Source: Acridotheres tristis (Eukaryota > Chordata > Aves > Passeriformes > Sturnidae). From it: a stretch of 64,000 nt of DNA. Made by a program: the position numbers and the translations under genes. Where the stretch lies: the NCBI GenBank assembly GCA_037013685.1, contig CM072919.1, forward strand, positions 51,392,116 through 51,456,115, in the 5' to 3' direction. Positions 48,481-61,796 of this stretch are shown here, piece by piece; position 1 is the stretch's first letter, and the number at the start of each line of letters is the position of its first letter. Below the pieces are notes generated by a model. It had not been told where the DNA came from. It searched no databases and saw only the letters and a program-made list of their open reading frames with translations.

Positions 48481-50182
48481 AAGTGCCAAGGATTACTTCT
48501 CTATAGCTTCTGTGAAGAGCCTTACAACCCTAATGTGGCAGCTTGGATGACAGGGAGAAAAAAATCACAGGATTTAAAAGTCACTTTGGTTTAGCCTTGT
48601 TATTTTTGCAATGCTAGTGAAGGTTAAAAGCACATAGTGAGAAGTCAGATATAGGTCAAGAGATAACTTTGAACTTATGCTACATACACGAAGTCTTTGG
48701 AGTTCTTTTCAAAATCTAAAAATTTCCAAGAGGAAACTACATATAAAGTAGTTTCCACATAACCATAAAAAGATAACTGCGGAAAAGAGATGCAAAAAAG
48801 AAAATGAGACAGAAAAGAGAGGCAGGAAAGGATCCACAATAACCAGTAACTCTCTTCTTAGAAAAGATAGAAATTCAAAATAACAGTGATCAAAAGGGCT
48901 CTAAAATATGGAAACATCGAGAACAACTAAATATTTCAACCATTACAGAAAGCTGAGGTATTGTGGCTAATAAGTCTGGAGGAACAACTTCTCTTTAAGT
49001 CATTCCTTCTAAGTTTGATCTTCTCCATAAGCAATAGTATCAAGACAACTGATAACTCTATATCAAAGCATTTCACTGCAGGGGGTCAGTAATGTCAAAG
49101 AAATCTTCTGCGACCTTATGTAAAAGATACCTGAGCATACACAGTAAGAATTTTCTGGACTATAAAACAACATGAAAAAAAATAACAAGAAAGCAACTAC
49201 CACCATTTTATTATCGGGGACAGGGACTGAAATTAAAATTTCTCATACATGCTTTCCTTCTCTGAATCCTCTGGGATGCACTGCAGAAAGATGGGGAAAA
49301 TCTGCTTATTGTAATAACATGTTTCCAATAGCATGATGAACTTATGTATTTTGAAAGCTGTTTTATTACAAAACACTAAAGCATATTTCCAGTTTTTCCT
49401 GATTTAAAAACACTAATAAAATATCAGCGACATCTACAAATAAAAGCATTCATGCGTCCCTCATGCACATTTGGGTTTCAGTTGTTATCAATGGATTTTG
49501 GATTCAGCTTTTTCTGTTTCTGAGTGTTCCTAAATGGGACAAATGAGCTGACTGCAGACAAAAGTTAGGATACTAGCTGTAGCATGTATTTAATTGCATA
49601 TGCTTTCAAAAATATTTGGTAAACAAGCAGAAAAATGAATCTTGAATGGAAGTGCAATAAAATGGAAACAGAAAAGATCCAGGTACACATTGATGAGCAG
49701 TGAAACCATCCAGGAAGCCAGTGATGGTGTATTAGAGATAGCAGAAAGGAATGAGATAATTACATAGCTGAAAAGATAGTTGCTATCTCATATCATGAGG
49801 ATATTATGAAGGGAGCTTCTCAGTCTCTTTCTTTCCCAAAGGAATATGCAGAGAAATTGGAACTCATCAGGTTAAGAACCAAATAAAAGCCAGTGCTTTG
49901 CCTCCTATTTTTTGACCTCTCCTCCTTGTGGTAATCACAATGAATTCACTTTCTTATCTGGTGAGCAATTATCATTACGCAAGAACAGCACATTCTTTAA
50001 AATAAATCATTGTTCAAGTGATTTTAGTTTAATTCTACTAATCATTCCTAACCATATCCTGGGATCTAGCCTTTTAGTAATGCGGCCCCTTCCAAACATG
50101 GCTGCAACAGCACTTAACTGCAGTTGTTATTCTTCAGTTTTCCCGGGATGTTTTTCTTCCAATAAACTATACTATTAGCTCA

Positions 50183-50231
50183 TTTAAAAAAAAACAAAAC
50201 AAAACAAAACAAAACAAACAAACCAAAAAAA
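50183..50231 (+). repeat. (AAAAC)n low-complexity run
   Basis: Four AAAAC units and two AAAC units between A-runs. Confidence 0.88.
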
Positions 50232-50351
50232 TGTACACAAAGCAAGGTGAATAGAATAAAACAATTTTTTATTTAAACGCTGCTTTTCAAATACGTTTGC
50301 CAGGTACTTTCTGTAACATTACAGTACCCTGGAGTCTAATTGAAGACCATT

Positions 50352-50435
50352 GGTTCAAGCCATAGACCCCTTAAAGCAATTTATTTCTGTATTGGTTGAA
50401 GCCATAGACCCCTTAAAACAATTTATTTCTGTATT
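50352..50435 (+). repeat. 42-bp tandem duplication, two copies
   Basis: Unit 1 is 50352-50393 and unit 2 is 50394-50435, with two differences (C/G at the fifth base and G/A at the 25th). It creates a duplicated peptide in the minus-strand frame there, which is the only reason that frame looks odd. The high identity suggests a recent slippage or template-switch event. Confidence 0.95.
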
Positions 50436-53400
50436 GCTGATAAAAATATAGTCATAAACACAAAAACATTCTGCTGCTCTTTTAACTTGTCCATAAAGAT
50501 GCATGTATCTGGAAGACAAAAGCACCTGGATCTTAAGCTTCAATGGTACAAAACTGTCTGAATGAATACACCTTTGTGCACAGACCAAAAGAGATACCAT
50601 GTATATGTGACAGGTATAGACTGAAATAAAACACATCTGCTAGGGAAAAAAAAAAAACAATTGAAATAATGTTATTTTGAAATGGCATTTTAAAGACTAC
50701 CTTTCTTTAAAGGGCTGTGGAATGAAGTGCTCAACAGGTGTGCTTTGGGCAAGTAATAAAAAGTAGAGCCTCATACTACAGAAGCAGGGTCTACGATACA
50801 ATAGGCTTAGGAAAGTCTGAAAAAAATAATCCCAAAAGACAGAGTGATTTTGTGTCTTTTGAGAAAGAATATATTTAAATTCTGAAAAAAAGAGATGCCT
50901 TCTTGCTCATGATGAGAGAGTAAAACCAATAATTTTTATCTCCTATATAACAGTGGAGGGAGTTAAGCAATTGTGAAAAGTGTTGGAAGTTACATTTAAA
51001 GTAGGTCTCAAAGGTGCATCTTTTTCCTAGGTATACACACTTGCAACAAATACAAAAATAGTGGAGTAAATATTTTGAGAAGCATGTATGAAAAGAGGAC
51101 TAGAATGTGAGCAGGGACCACAGTTCCTTTTTGGTGAACACAGATTTTCTTAGGCTTTGAAGCATGATGTGTATTTATTCTGTTCCAGCAAAGAGGCTCT
51201 TGTGCACATCCATAGGATATTCTTCACAACATTGTTAATTTGCAAAATACTTTTATCTAGCAAATTCAACAAAGAAACAAGAGTAAAAATTTCCCTTTGA
51301 GGGCTGGACTAGCTCTTCCTACAGCTCTTACAACAAAGGGCTTCCTTTTATATTTGTATTTTCCTTTTTTGGGGTCCAAATGAGAATGTAATTTTAAAAA
51401 AAAATTAAAATAGATATGAAAAAGCACACAATAAGTAGTATTAAAGTGTTCTTTGAAAACTACCCATCTTTTTTACTTATTTTGTACTGGGAGTCAAGGA
51501 GATTGAGAAACCTCCTTCTGGCTAGCTAAGTCTCTGATTTTTCACTAAGCACAAGTATGCTTGAGTTCTGAGGAAGTACAGAAACTGTCAGAAAAGTCTT
51601 TGTGGTTTTCCAGATCAAACTTACACTGTCGAAGGTGAGTCAAGAAGGGACAACTTTACTTAAGAGATAGAGAGGATCTCAAGAGTTTTGCTAAACTCCT
51701 GTCCCACTGATTCACTCACCCACCCCTGCCCCCGACATGTCATTTTGATACTGACCTTCAGGAATGATGAAAAAGCTCAGACCTGCAACCTCAGAGCATA
51801 CGCCTAGACAAGAGTACTCTGCATTACCTAAGGAAAGTTGTACCCTTTACAAGCTTAGAAAAGCAGTCTCCCTTAAACACTTGTAGTAGAACAAAGGTGT
51901 TCATCTCATGGGTGTAGGTTACTTACCGGTATTAATAAAACTTACTTAACTTTTTTATATTGGATTCAGAAATACCCAGCATTTCCTGTTACTTTTCATA
52001 CATGGATGAACTACTTTTATCTCTGATCAGAAAATATTTCTAAACAGCAAAATTTCAGAGCATACTCTCAGTATCCCTTGAGAAGCACATACTGAACTTT
52101 CTGCTTTCAATTTTAATTACTTTATCAGAGAGAGGAACTGACGGGATCCCAGTTTAATCTTTGCTTCAATCTAATTCCCCTTTCCAGCGCCTACATTTTT
52201 CCAAAAAGCTGGGGATTGCGCTAGTAGTCATTTTCAGTCGTGTTCTGGTTTTAGCAGGAGGGATTTGCTGCACAGCAACAGACGATGAGGACAGGAACAC
52301 ATGCACTGGAGAAGAAAAGAACATTAGCGTTCTAATGCAGAAAAGATAGGTATCACTTCTGCATGTTTCTGCCTCGGTATTTAGTAGCAGATATCGCTTG
52401 TTAGGATACCCAAAATATCTACTGGAACTTAAATATTTTCCAAAGATGCAAAACCAGGTCTTTGCATTAACAGTAATATTTATTATTGCACAGTTTCTTA
52501 TGTCATACAATCCAAGGGTTTGGGGTTTTTTTGTTGTTGTTGTGGTTGGTTTTTTATGTTGTTTTAATTTTTAAGGCTGGCCAGAAAACTGTTAATTTTT
52601 GTCAATTATATAATTTTCTGTTCACTGCTAGTTCTGTTTTCTGCTAAGACGGAGAAAAAAAATCAACCAAACATCACACAACCATTTAGTCTGCACAATA
52701 AAGAATGCCTGAAAAACTGAACAATCTAATTGGCTAGAGTGTAAAACAGCGGAATTCACCGCTCAGAGTTTATTAGTCTGTTCATTTAATTAAGATTATG
52801 CAAATTCTTTGAGAAAAAGTAACATTTCATTTAAAAAATGCATTCTCTTATTCAGACATTTCACTGTTTGAATTGTACTAGAGGATGTTCATTTAGCACA
52901 AGCAGCTTTGATCATAAATATGCACTTATTCACGCCCTGCCATGTCTTATTGATTAAACAGGATATTTTCCCTCTTGTTAGAGTGAAGTTGCAGTTCAAA
53001 GGTTTTAGAAAAACATCCACTGTAAGAAATTGGCAAAGGAAGTGTGTAGTGCACTACAACCTCCAGAGAATTGCATGATGTTCCCTCTTCCCAAGCTTCT
53101 GTGTTTATTGCTGAAAAAAGAGTGTGTGCAATTTGTGCTGCAGTTGAAATTCAATAAATACTTGGGGTAAAAGGGTATGCTTGAAGACAAACATGAACTA
53201 TGTTAAATGTCATTAAATCAGCAGACATGTTTTGAACTGTTCATTTATTTAAACATATCATGATGCATTTCATCCAAAATGTGCAAGTTGCAAGTAAAAG
53301 CTTTGGCTCACATCTCCTAAAAGGACTACTAACCCTTCCACTAAAGTATAGAAAAGCCATCCCAAAACATAGTAAAATTCTTGAATCCCAGAGATATGTT

Positions 53401-56400
53401 ATAGGAAGTAGGGAGCTCTCTGATGGTTTTTGTGTATAAATTTCAGTCAAGATGTCTCTGGGCTTTTTGCAGCAAAAGCAAAGAATGCAAAATTTTTCTG
53501 TTTAGATAGAAGGATTAGGTTTGGGAGGTGGAACTTATAATTTTTTTCCTTCTTTTTTCCTTTTTCGTAAAATCTCTGTGTGATTTAATAGTTCTCTGAA
53601 ACTCTCACTAGTAAGTCCTCCTATGGCAAGTTTCAAAATGGAAACCAAATATTTCCTGAGCCTCAGAGAGAGTACACTGAATAATAAAATAAAACAAGAC
53701 TTTCTACTTACACAGTATTCTGTGAGGGTTTCTAAGTATTTCAAAAATACATGAATTATCACAGCAAATTGAGCAAGAATAGGAGATGGCAATGGGATTA
53801 TTATCCTCATTTTGCTAATAGAGATACCCAGAGAGGAAAGTTGAACAACCTGACAAGCTTTTGGTTCATAGTCACGAGAAAGCAGATCTCCTAACCCCTA
53901 CTTCACAATATTAACCAAGACCATTGCCAATGGCTACCCAAAGTTTGCTAACCTCAGGACTTTGCAAAATGTCCCTGAAACATCATATAGCAACCAGAAA
54001 ATGCACAGTTCAAAATGTATTAATGTGAATGCAAACTTTTCTACTAGGATAAACACACTGAACTCTGAAGATTTTCCTGATCCTAGGACTATAAAAAAGA
54101 AATCGTTTCTGGCACTTCCTGCCACACTGCCAGGAAGTAATCTAGTAACCGTCTTTTCCAAAGGATTTTGGAATTACTTTCTTTAAAGCACTATTTAACA
54201 CAAAATAGCAGAATTCTTGAGAGCATTTATGTTCTTGTGCCTGGAATGACTAGCTCTACCCCAGGTACTGTGGGTAGGTATTTCTGGAGGGCTGCAGGCC
54301 ATGAGAGATATTTTTTTCAGCATTTTCTTTGAATACAAAGAAGAGTAGTATTTGTATTGTTACACACAGATGTACTAATTTTTTGCTAGTTTCTCAATGT
54401 GGCCATCAAAGAATGCCTTTCCACAGAACAAAATGAGTGCTACAAATTAAGAGAAAACAGCAGCTAATTTCAGGATCAGATTAGCCCTGTTCTGCACTGT
54501 TCACTTTTTAATATCGAACTCTTTTTTGTTTCGGCTTTCTTCTACCTCTCTCCACGTAACAACATTGCATGAGTCCAGCTTGTGGGTAAGAGTGCCACCT
54601 ATTGAGTGCCTGGCAATATTTGTCATCATCTACCAAGGAAACAAAATCTTGCATACCATTTTTTATGGTGCATCTGTAAGTGCCAGATGTCTTCCCAACC
54701 GAACCCAAGACTGTTATGTATTTAGTGGGGAGAAAAAATTTAAAATTGGAGAATTTAAGAAGCAGTATCCCCATAACAAACACATCTTCAAGTATTTTCT
54801 TCCCCCTTAGAAAATCAGGAAGGGGGAAAATCAATATACAGAAAAATGTCAAGTACTTATGATAAAAAACAGTGTCTCTAATAAAAGAGCAGTTTTTTTA
54901 AAAACAGTTCAGATATAGTTCAGGATAAGTTTGTCTCTTGACTCAACCCAGAGAGGATTTTTTCCCCTCATCATATTGGTTGGTCATTATGCTAATTAAA
55001 TACTTTACTAAGCCAGGGTGTGCTAGATGTCACCTTGGAACCACTTCAAACAGTATTGAATAATATAAAAGCTGGATATAAGGCAACCACATTACAGGGT
55101 TATATTACAGAATGAACTAGCTTTTCTTTCTTGGCAGCAAAATTGCAAAGACAGTGCATATTTTTAAAAATTGCTGGAATCTCTAGAAAGTGAGGAAAAC
55201 CAAAAAGACTTACAAGAGCACTGATGATTTTTCCACTTTATTACACTTGCATATGAATTGCATTTTCCTGGCATCCTGAGCAATGATGACACATGAGAAA
55301 CGTATATTTTTAGAAGATTTGTATTATTGTTGACTTGGGTATATATACTGAGATTAATCAAGAGAAATCTTACTTATATTATATGCTGCACTTAATGGGC
55401 ACTAGCTAGACAAACTAACCATTTCCTGAAATGTGCAGAAAAAATAACCAGACCAGAAAATTATGAGAATTTCATCAGTACATGAACACTTCTCCCCAGT
55501 GTGTGTACTTCATTTTAACTTTCATTGAAACAGCCTTTTTTTAGCTTTCCTTTTCTGAGCCATGATGCAGTAGCACTTACTCTCCCTCCAAAGCAATGTT
55601 TTTGGACACCATTGATGTTGATGACCTGAGAGAGAGCCTACCAGATTGAGAATGGGGAATAAATAAATTCCTTTAATTTAGCTACAAACAGCACCCTGAA
55701 TTAATCATATCCTGATCACTCTTCAGCATCAATCTTCGTAAGAGCAGTGATGCACAAGAAATTACAGAGGGTGAATTCTGGTAGTGTTACTCTGGTGTCA
55801 GTGTGAGCATTGCCTCAATGAAGCAATATCAGGAGGGAAAGAAATACCTTGAGGAAGCCCTGATGGAGAAATATGAGTGAATAAGCACATAATTATTGCC
55901 GCCAAACGACCACAGTGATGATCAGATAAACCCAGAGTACACAAGCAAACACAAACAGCTGTCACAAACTCCAGAATCTGAAATATCACAACAGAGACAT
56001 GGATCCTTCCTCAGTATGCAAATATATATCAGCACAGATACAGATACACAGATATATTTCCTGAACCCAGGGATATATTTTTCTTAATGTTACTTAAGCT
56101 AGTCTGCAAAGTTCCTAGGACATTTGCAAATCTGGCCCATGAGCTGTGCAGTCAAAAATCCCAAAATCTAATCAATATACCTTGTCTTCATATGCTTGCT
56201 TTATTCCCTACTTTTCAGAAGACTTTTAGACTCCCCTAAACCGTCTAGCAGTTCTGGGACATAGCCCTTTCTCATGCTGTAATTCGTTCTTTGGATTGAT
56301 GAACAAATAATAAAATTTAATTTCCTCAGCTTTATTTACTTCTCAGAAAGGTCTGAGACTCCTATGAAGAGGCAAGAAAATCTGACTTCATCCAAATTGC

Positions 56401-56781
56401 TGAAATCATTCTGAGGAATATTCATCTACCAAAGTCATGCTAACAAGTCCCACTGAAATGATTGTCTAAAGCTTTGAATCCACGGTACATCGAGGATGGC
56501 AAGATCCTGCCTTTCCATACATTTCTAGTTTCTGTATCAGCGACATTCTTCTGGATACAAGATGTATTTGTCAACTCTGCACACAACAGAGATTATGCCT
56601 ACCCATCCACACTTCCTGGATGTCATGCAATTTATAAACTGGACATAATGTTAAGAGGATAGATTGAAGAACAGTAGGGAATATTTGTAGCACCAGAGCA
56701 TTTGTCGCCTCTAATACTACAGAATACATCCCTTTCCCCTGACTGAATTTTGAGCTCAGGTTTTGGCAGCAATCACAACAA

Positions 56782-57016
56782 GGTAAAAATCACACCAAGT
56801 AAGGTGTGTAAGGGGAAAAAGAAAGGAAAGAAAAGGAGCGGGAGCACGTCAAACAAAATATGTCGTTTTAATTTAACACAAAAGTCCTTTTAAGGGCTCA
56901 GGGTAAAAAATCACTCCAAGTAAGGATGCAAGAAAAAAAAATAGAAAACACAAGAATAAATATGTCAAAAAACAGGCTGCTTTATTTGAAAAGAAAGTCT
57001 TTTGAGGGCTCAAGGC
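56782..57016 (+). repeat. Diverged tandem duplication, about 117 bp unit
   Basis: Copy 1 (56782-56901) and copy 2 (56902-57016) both start GGTAAAAA-TCAC-CCAAGTAAGG and both end AGTC-TTT--AGGGCTCA-GG, with A-rich diverged middles. Copy 2 has CTTTATTT near its end, which on the minus strand gives AAATAAAG, so this could be part of an old LTR or a satellite-like unit. Confidence 0.75.
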
Positions 57017-58344
57017 CTGAGCCTCTGTTAGGGACTGCTACACAAGCTGGATGACTGCCAATATATCAGGTTGCAATAGGCCATTAGAAGAGGCTGAATA
57101 TGGATAATCTTCCCTAAGGGCTGAGTAGAGTCATACTGCCTTGATTACTTTTTTTTAATTTAGATTAAAAATCCCTATAACAGTTGCCAACTAATTGGAA
57201 AAAGACTTTAAAGTAGCTTTAGGAAATTAGGTAAGAATAGTTTTTATTATTGTAGCGAGTAGCAGTTGCTGCAAACCTCTTCCTCCTAAAGGATGGGAAG
57301 TCAATCATGAGAAACTCTTATCGGAACAGAAAACCAAACCTTGTCCCTTACGGGATTTCATCCTTTGAAAGCTTGTTTTACTCTGACCATTTTATTTCAA
57401 GTCAATGTCAGGGAGCAAAACAAGTGTTGGAAAGGCCAGACTCTTAGCAATCCATGTACACTTGTACAATGCTTTTAAAAAAACAAGTTAGCTTCACATG
57501 TAGGTGACTAGCCACTGCAACCATAGGACCAAGTTATGACTTCCTGAACTTTAACAAAAATATCAAGACCAGTATTTTAATTAAAGTACAGGATGTCTCT
57601 GATTTAGTATGAGCATTCTCCCACAGTCTTGTGATACGAATCCTAGGATTCATTTCTCTTTATCACTCCTGATTAGCAATTCTTGGACCATATAAATTGC
57701 AATACTGATTTGAACTCCGGAACTCAATGATCAACTACAGCATTAAAGACCACAACAGTCATCTGATCTCTAGGAAGAAACATAAGAGTCACATGCAACA
57801 GCAGCAATATGTTAATACACAAAAGCCAGGGCATGGAATTGCAGAGAAATTAGAGAAAATATCACTGCCAAAAGTGGTTAAATACATATATATTATTAAA
57901 ATCCACAGATTTTAGAAATAAATCAAACAATGACGTGGAAAATAAGCTAGCAGAGGCCTCTGTCTACTTTTTTCCAAGTAAATTTCCATCTGAGTGCCGT
58001 GATAGCAGCACCTCTGCAGGCACTGTCAGTCCCAAGGATTTACAGGATTTAGGCTCTGAACAATACTGCTTTCAGTCACAACCTTAATGAGAGATTTGCA
58101 GAAGTAGCCACAGCATTCATGTGATTAATTCAGATATGCAATCAGATCAATGCTTTCAGGAAAATACTTTCTGGGGAACAGACTGATACATTGGGATTGT
58201 ACATTTTTGACTTTAAGAGGAAGGTTTTCAAGTGTCCAGCTGTCACAGCTAGGGTGACATTTTAAAAATGCTGCTGAGAGTCCATTAGCTTTATTTTAAT
58301 TTCTTCAATCAGATTTTTTCTATAATATATATTTACAAATATAT

Positions 58345-58368
58345 ATGCATGTATGTATGTATGTATAT
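58345..58368 (+). repeat. Short (TATG)n microsatellite
   Basis: About four GTAT units flanked by TATATA sequence. Confidence 0.8.
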
Positions 58369-60464
58369 ATTCTAAATACCATCTGCCTAAAAACCTGGAC
58401 ACAGCACATTCATTCAGTCTGTGGACATAGACCATCACTCATATCTGTTGTCTAAAGGTTCTCTAGAACTTTCTCTCAACCCAGAATGCTCATACTACCT
58501 TTATTTTTGTGTGTGTGGTACAGAAAAACAAAAGCTAAGTATTCCCTTTTATTCCCAAAGAATATCTAAATCACCTGGAGCCATATTCTAAGAAAAGATG
58601 CCAAGAAAAAATAGAGAGCTCTATGTATATATTAAGATTGATTCTGAAATAATATAAAGTCTGTTAAGGGATTTACTGAACAAATCAAAAGAGGAAGGCA
58701 AATTCTTTAGACATACTAGATTTTCAGAGCAACTTGGTCCCTGACCCAAGATAGCTATTTACAATTCTTGGCCCTTGCTGAAGGTGAATGTGTCTCAGCA
58801 AATGCTGCTCAGAGTGTCCCCTATAGCTAAGCATCTGGCTCCACTGTAGACTCATCTAATAACAAATGAGCAAATGTTCACAAATCTGGAACACATATTC
58901 AAACAGACTACAGCCAGCTTTAAAATTAAGCAATCTTCTCTTAATCTATACTGCTCATATTTTGGAAAATGCTGTGTTTCATGACAAATATTAGCCATGT
59001 CATTTGACTAAATACAGCAATGTAGCTCCCTTGTATGTTTTAGATTACTTTTATGGTTTCTAATACCTTATATCAACGAAAATAAATTAACCTACTTTCA
59101 TACTACCACAAAATTCATACTACTACAAAAATAAATTGCAACCAAATTAGAGAAATATTTGCATCTCTGCAGTTAGAAAACTCCTGCTTCATTTAAAAAA
59201 TTGTAAATTATCAGTTATTAAATATAAAGAATGGTAGAATCAACCTGTTTAAATTCTAAGTCCTAATACTGACTACAGAAATATTTAAAATATTGTTTCC
59301 TCTTCTGTTTCTATCTTACAATTCAGCCATTAGGCATCATAAGAATGGGGAAAAGCATCAGCACATTAGTATGTAATGCCATTATAATAATATGAAGGGA
59401 GAGTTTACAGAGATGATTTGTTTTTTAAACCTGTGCATTCAAAACAGTGTGAAAGATGAAATTGCTGCATTTCAGAACTCATGGCAACCCAGGAACATAA
59501 TTCTCATTTTCATTCTGCTTTGAAAGCATGAAGGACTTTCAGAAAAAAAAAAAGACTTGAATTAGTATGAATTGACACTGGACCCTAGACATTTATCCCC
59601 TTGCTGTATCAGATTTCAATTCTGATGCCTAATCCATAGCCAATTAATTTTATGGAGGAAAAAAAAGGCTGATAAAAGCTAAAAAACTCTTTTAAACAAG
59701 ACATAGAATATTCTAGAAGTAGAAACGATACAGAAGTATGAATTTTATGGAGTTTTGAATCATGACACTCTCAGTGCCCAGCATCCCCAAGAAGTAAGAA
59801 AGGATTTCTAAATAAAAAATATTCCTCAAAAGCCAGTAACAACATTCTTATATGTTGCTCTTCTACAAATAATTTTCTCTAAGAAATCGAAAGTCAGAAA
59901 GCCTTCAAAAGGAAAGGATGGGAGGCTTCTACCACGAGCTGATTTTAAGCCCATTTATTTCTGTGTACAGCTATGAGTCATTGCAAGCAGAATAATCCAG
60001 AAATTTCAGCAGATTATATACCTCAGTTGCTTTGGCTGCAGTGCTTACTAGGAGGAATGGTTCTCCAGGACAGTTCCACTCCTGAGACAGTGCCTACAAA
60101 GTGGCCTCCAACGCTGGTTAGCTTTACTGCCCATGATAGGATGTATTTTGGACATATTTCCATTTCCTTCTGTAGTCCATTAAGACACAACCCCACTCCC
60201 ATTTTCTTCAGTTGTAAAAAAAGCTTTCACTAGTTTTCTTCTTTCCAGTTCCTGCACAGAGGTGGAGTCTGGTTGCCTGGGTAACAAAAACACAAAATCA
60301 GATATAAAATCAGAATTTGTCTGGCTTCCTGATTAGGCTATTGAAGAGCAGGGGATGTCTTACACATAAACAGGTTTCTGCACAAAGTCACAAACCGTCT
60401 AATAATGGATACCCTGTTAGGTATACATGTAAAAACCAAAAGAAGAGTAGCCATGTAGGATCAA

Positions 60465-60775
60465 ATCACAGAATATGGTCAGAATTTCCTAGGATAATTC
60501 AGGCTATCTTAGGTTTCAGGAGGTCTCCCAGCCCTAGTTCAGCTTGCTGCCTGCCAGGACCCAGTGCCATCACACCAACGTTTCTGCCCAGCTCCACTGT
60601 CCTAGCCTGCATCTGTGAAAGGCTCTGCCTTCCTAGGACAGAGCTTGGGCAACACCCATGTTGAATTTCATGGCATCCCTGTCAGCTCCTTTCTCCCTCT
60701 GCTCTAATAATTTCTAAATGGCAGACCAGCCCTTGAGTAAACCAAGCAGTTCCCCTCATTGTCATCTTCAACCTT
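60465..60775 (-). mobile_element. CR1-like LINE fragment, antisense
   Basis: Begins with a reversed tail (AATCACAGAATATGG, then ATAATTCAGGCTATCTTAGG and AGGAGGTCTCCCAGCCCTAG). It continues with 'GTTGAATTTCATGGCATCCC', 'TGTCAGCTCCTTTCTCC' and 'TTGTCATCTTCAACCTTGAG', which follow the order of an antisense CR1 3' half. It is substantially diverged. The 115-codon plus-strand frame across it is not a gene. Confidence 0.65.
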
Positions 60776-60784
60776 GAGATGTTG

Positions 60785-61320
60785 CCTTTTTGCCAACCCA
60801 GAAATGAAACTTGAGATAATTTTAGTAAGGAGGATCTTTAATGAAGGCTTTCAGGAGCAGTTATGGAAAGATGTCTACCAAAGCCTACCCCTGCAGGAAT
60901 TAATATACATTTATAGGTTTTAGGAAATCAGCATAATTGATAAAAAGTACTGGTTAGGAGGACAAGTGGTGAGGCAATTCATCCCCAGGTGAAGCCCCTT
61001 CTCTGGAGCCCCCTTTCAGCACCAGTTATACTTTGTTCATGAGAATGTAGAATGCATCTCAAAGAGCTGTTCTGGGACTTGGTTCCCAGGAAAAACCAAA
61101 ATAGCATAGAGCCTTGTACTTCGTGGGGATTGGAGCTCTGGAATTTGTTTTGTCTTTCTGCTTAGGGAAAGGCATGGGAAAGTACTGGGAAAACTAGCTA
61201 CTAATACAATAGGTGACAGAGTTGTGTGTGAAGAATACAGAGAACATATAAAAGAAAAAGGGCAAAACCCAAATGACATCAGAGACATGAATCCTCCATC
61301 TTCTACCCTGAATCAGTTAT
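60785..61320. other. Possible insertion splitting the CR1 fragment
   Basis: About 535 bp unrelated to CR1 lie between two pieces that seem collinear in CR1. It has GGATCTTTAATGAAGG near its left end (CATTAAAG on the minus strand, a weak polyadenylation-like signal), which suggests a minus-strand LTR. No target duplication or clear TG...CA ends were found. Confidence 0.3.
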
Positions 61321-61450
61321 AGAGGTGTCAAGCAGAGCAGGTCCCAGAGCCTGTGGGTTCCCAGGTGTCACCCATCTCCATGAAGGACACAACCTATTAA
61401 CCATGACCCTCCAAGCCCTACCATTCCACTGCGGAGGTTGTGGTGTGCAG
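61321..61450 (-). mobile_element. CR1-like LINE fragment, antisense, second part
   Basis: 'AGCAGGTCCCAGAGCCTGTGG', 'GTCACCCATCTCCATGAAGG' and 'TTAACCATGACCCTCCAAGC' resemble the next segment of an antisense CR1 after the piece ending near 60775. The alignment is by eye and weak. Confidence 0.4.
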
Positions 61451-61796
61451 GCCCACACAACATTGTAATGTCTCTAAATGATGCCAGTGATGCTTCAAGC
61501 AAATAATAATGTTGAAAAATAACATTTCCACTACCATGGTTTCTTAGTTTTTAGCATCTAGAAACTAAGTAGCTTCAATACTTGAAGAAGGAGTGCTTGA
61601 TGGACTTTTATTTTCTAAATATTTTCAGTTTCTGAATGCATCTCTCCTAACAATAAATCCTATAGTGTCATTATGTATTGTGTATGGGGAAAAATCTTCT
61701 CTTGTTGTAAACATCCTGCCAAATAATGTCATTTTCTCCTCTTCATTCTATTGCAGGAAAGTGTGACTAATCAGTCCCTGTTCACTTCTTTCTCAT

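Larger units (their letters stand above)
48481..60464. other. Unique AT-rich DNA, about 12 kb
   Basis: No gene can be supported. Contents include the A/C low-complexity run 50183-50231, the 42-bp tandem duplication 50352-50435, a candidate exon-like frame at 52188-52349, an octamer-containing balanced stretch 52720-52990, the diverged duplication 56782-57016, and a short TATG microsatellite near 58345-58368. Confidence 0.5.
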
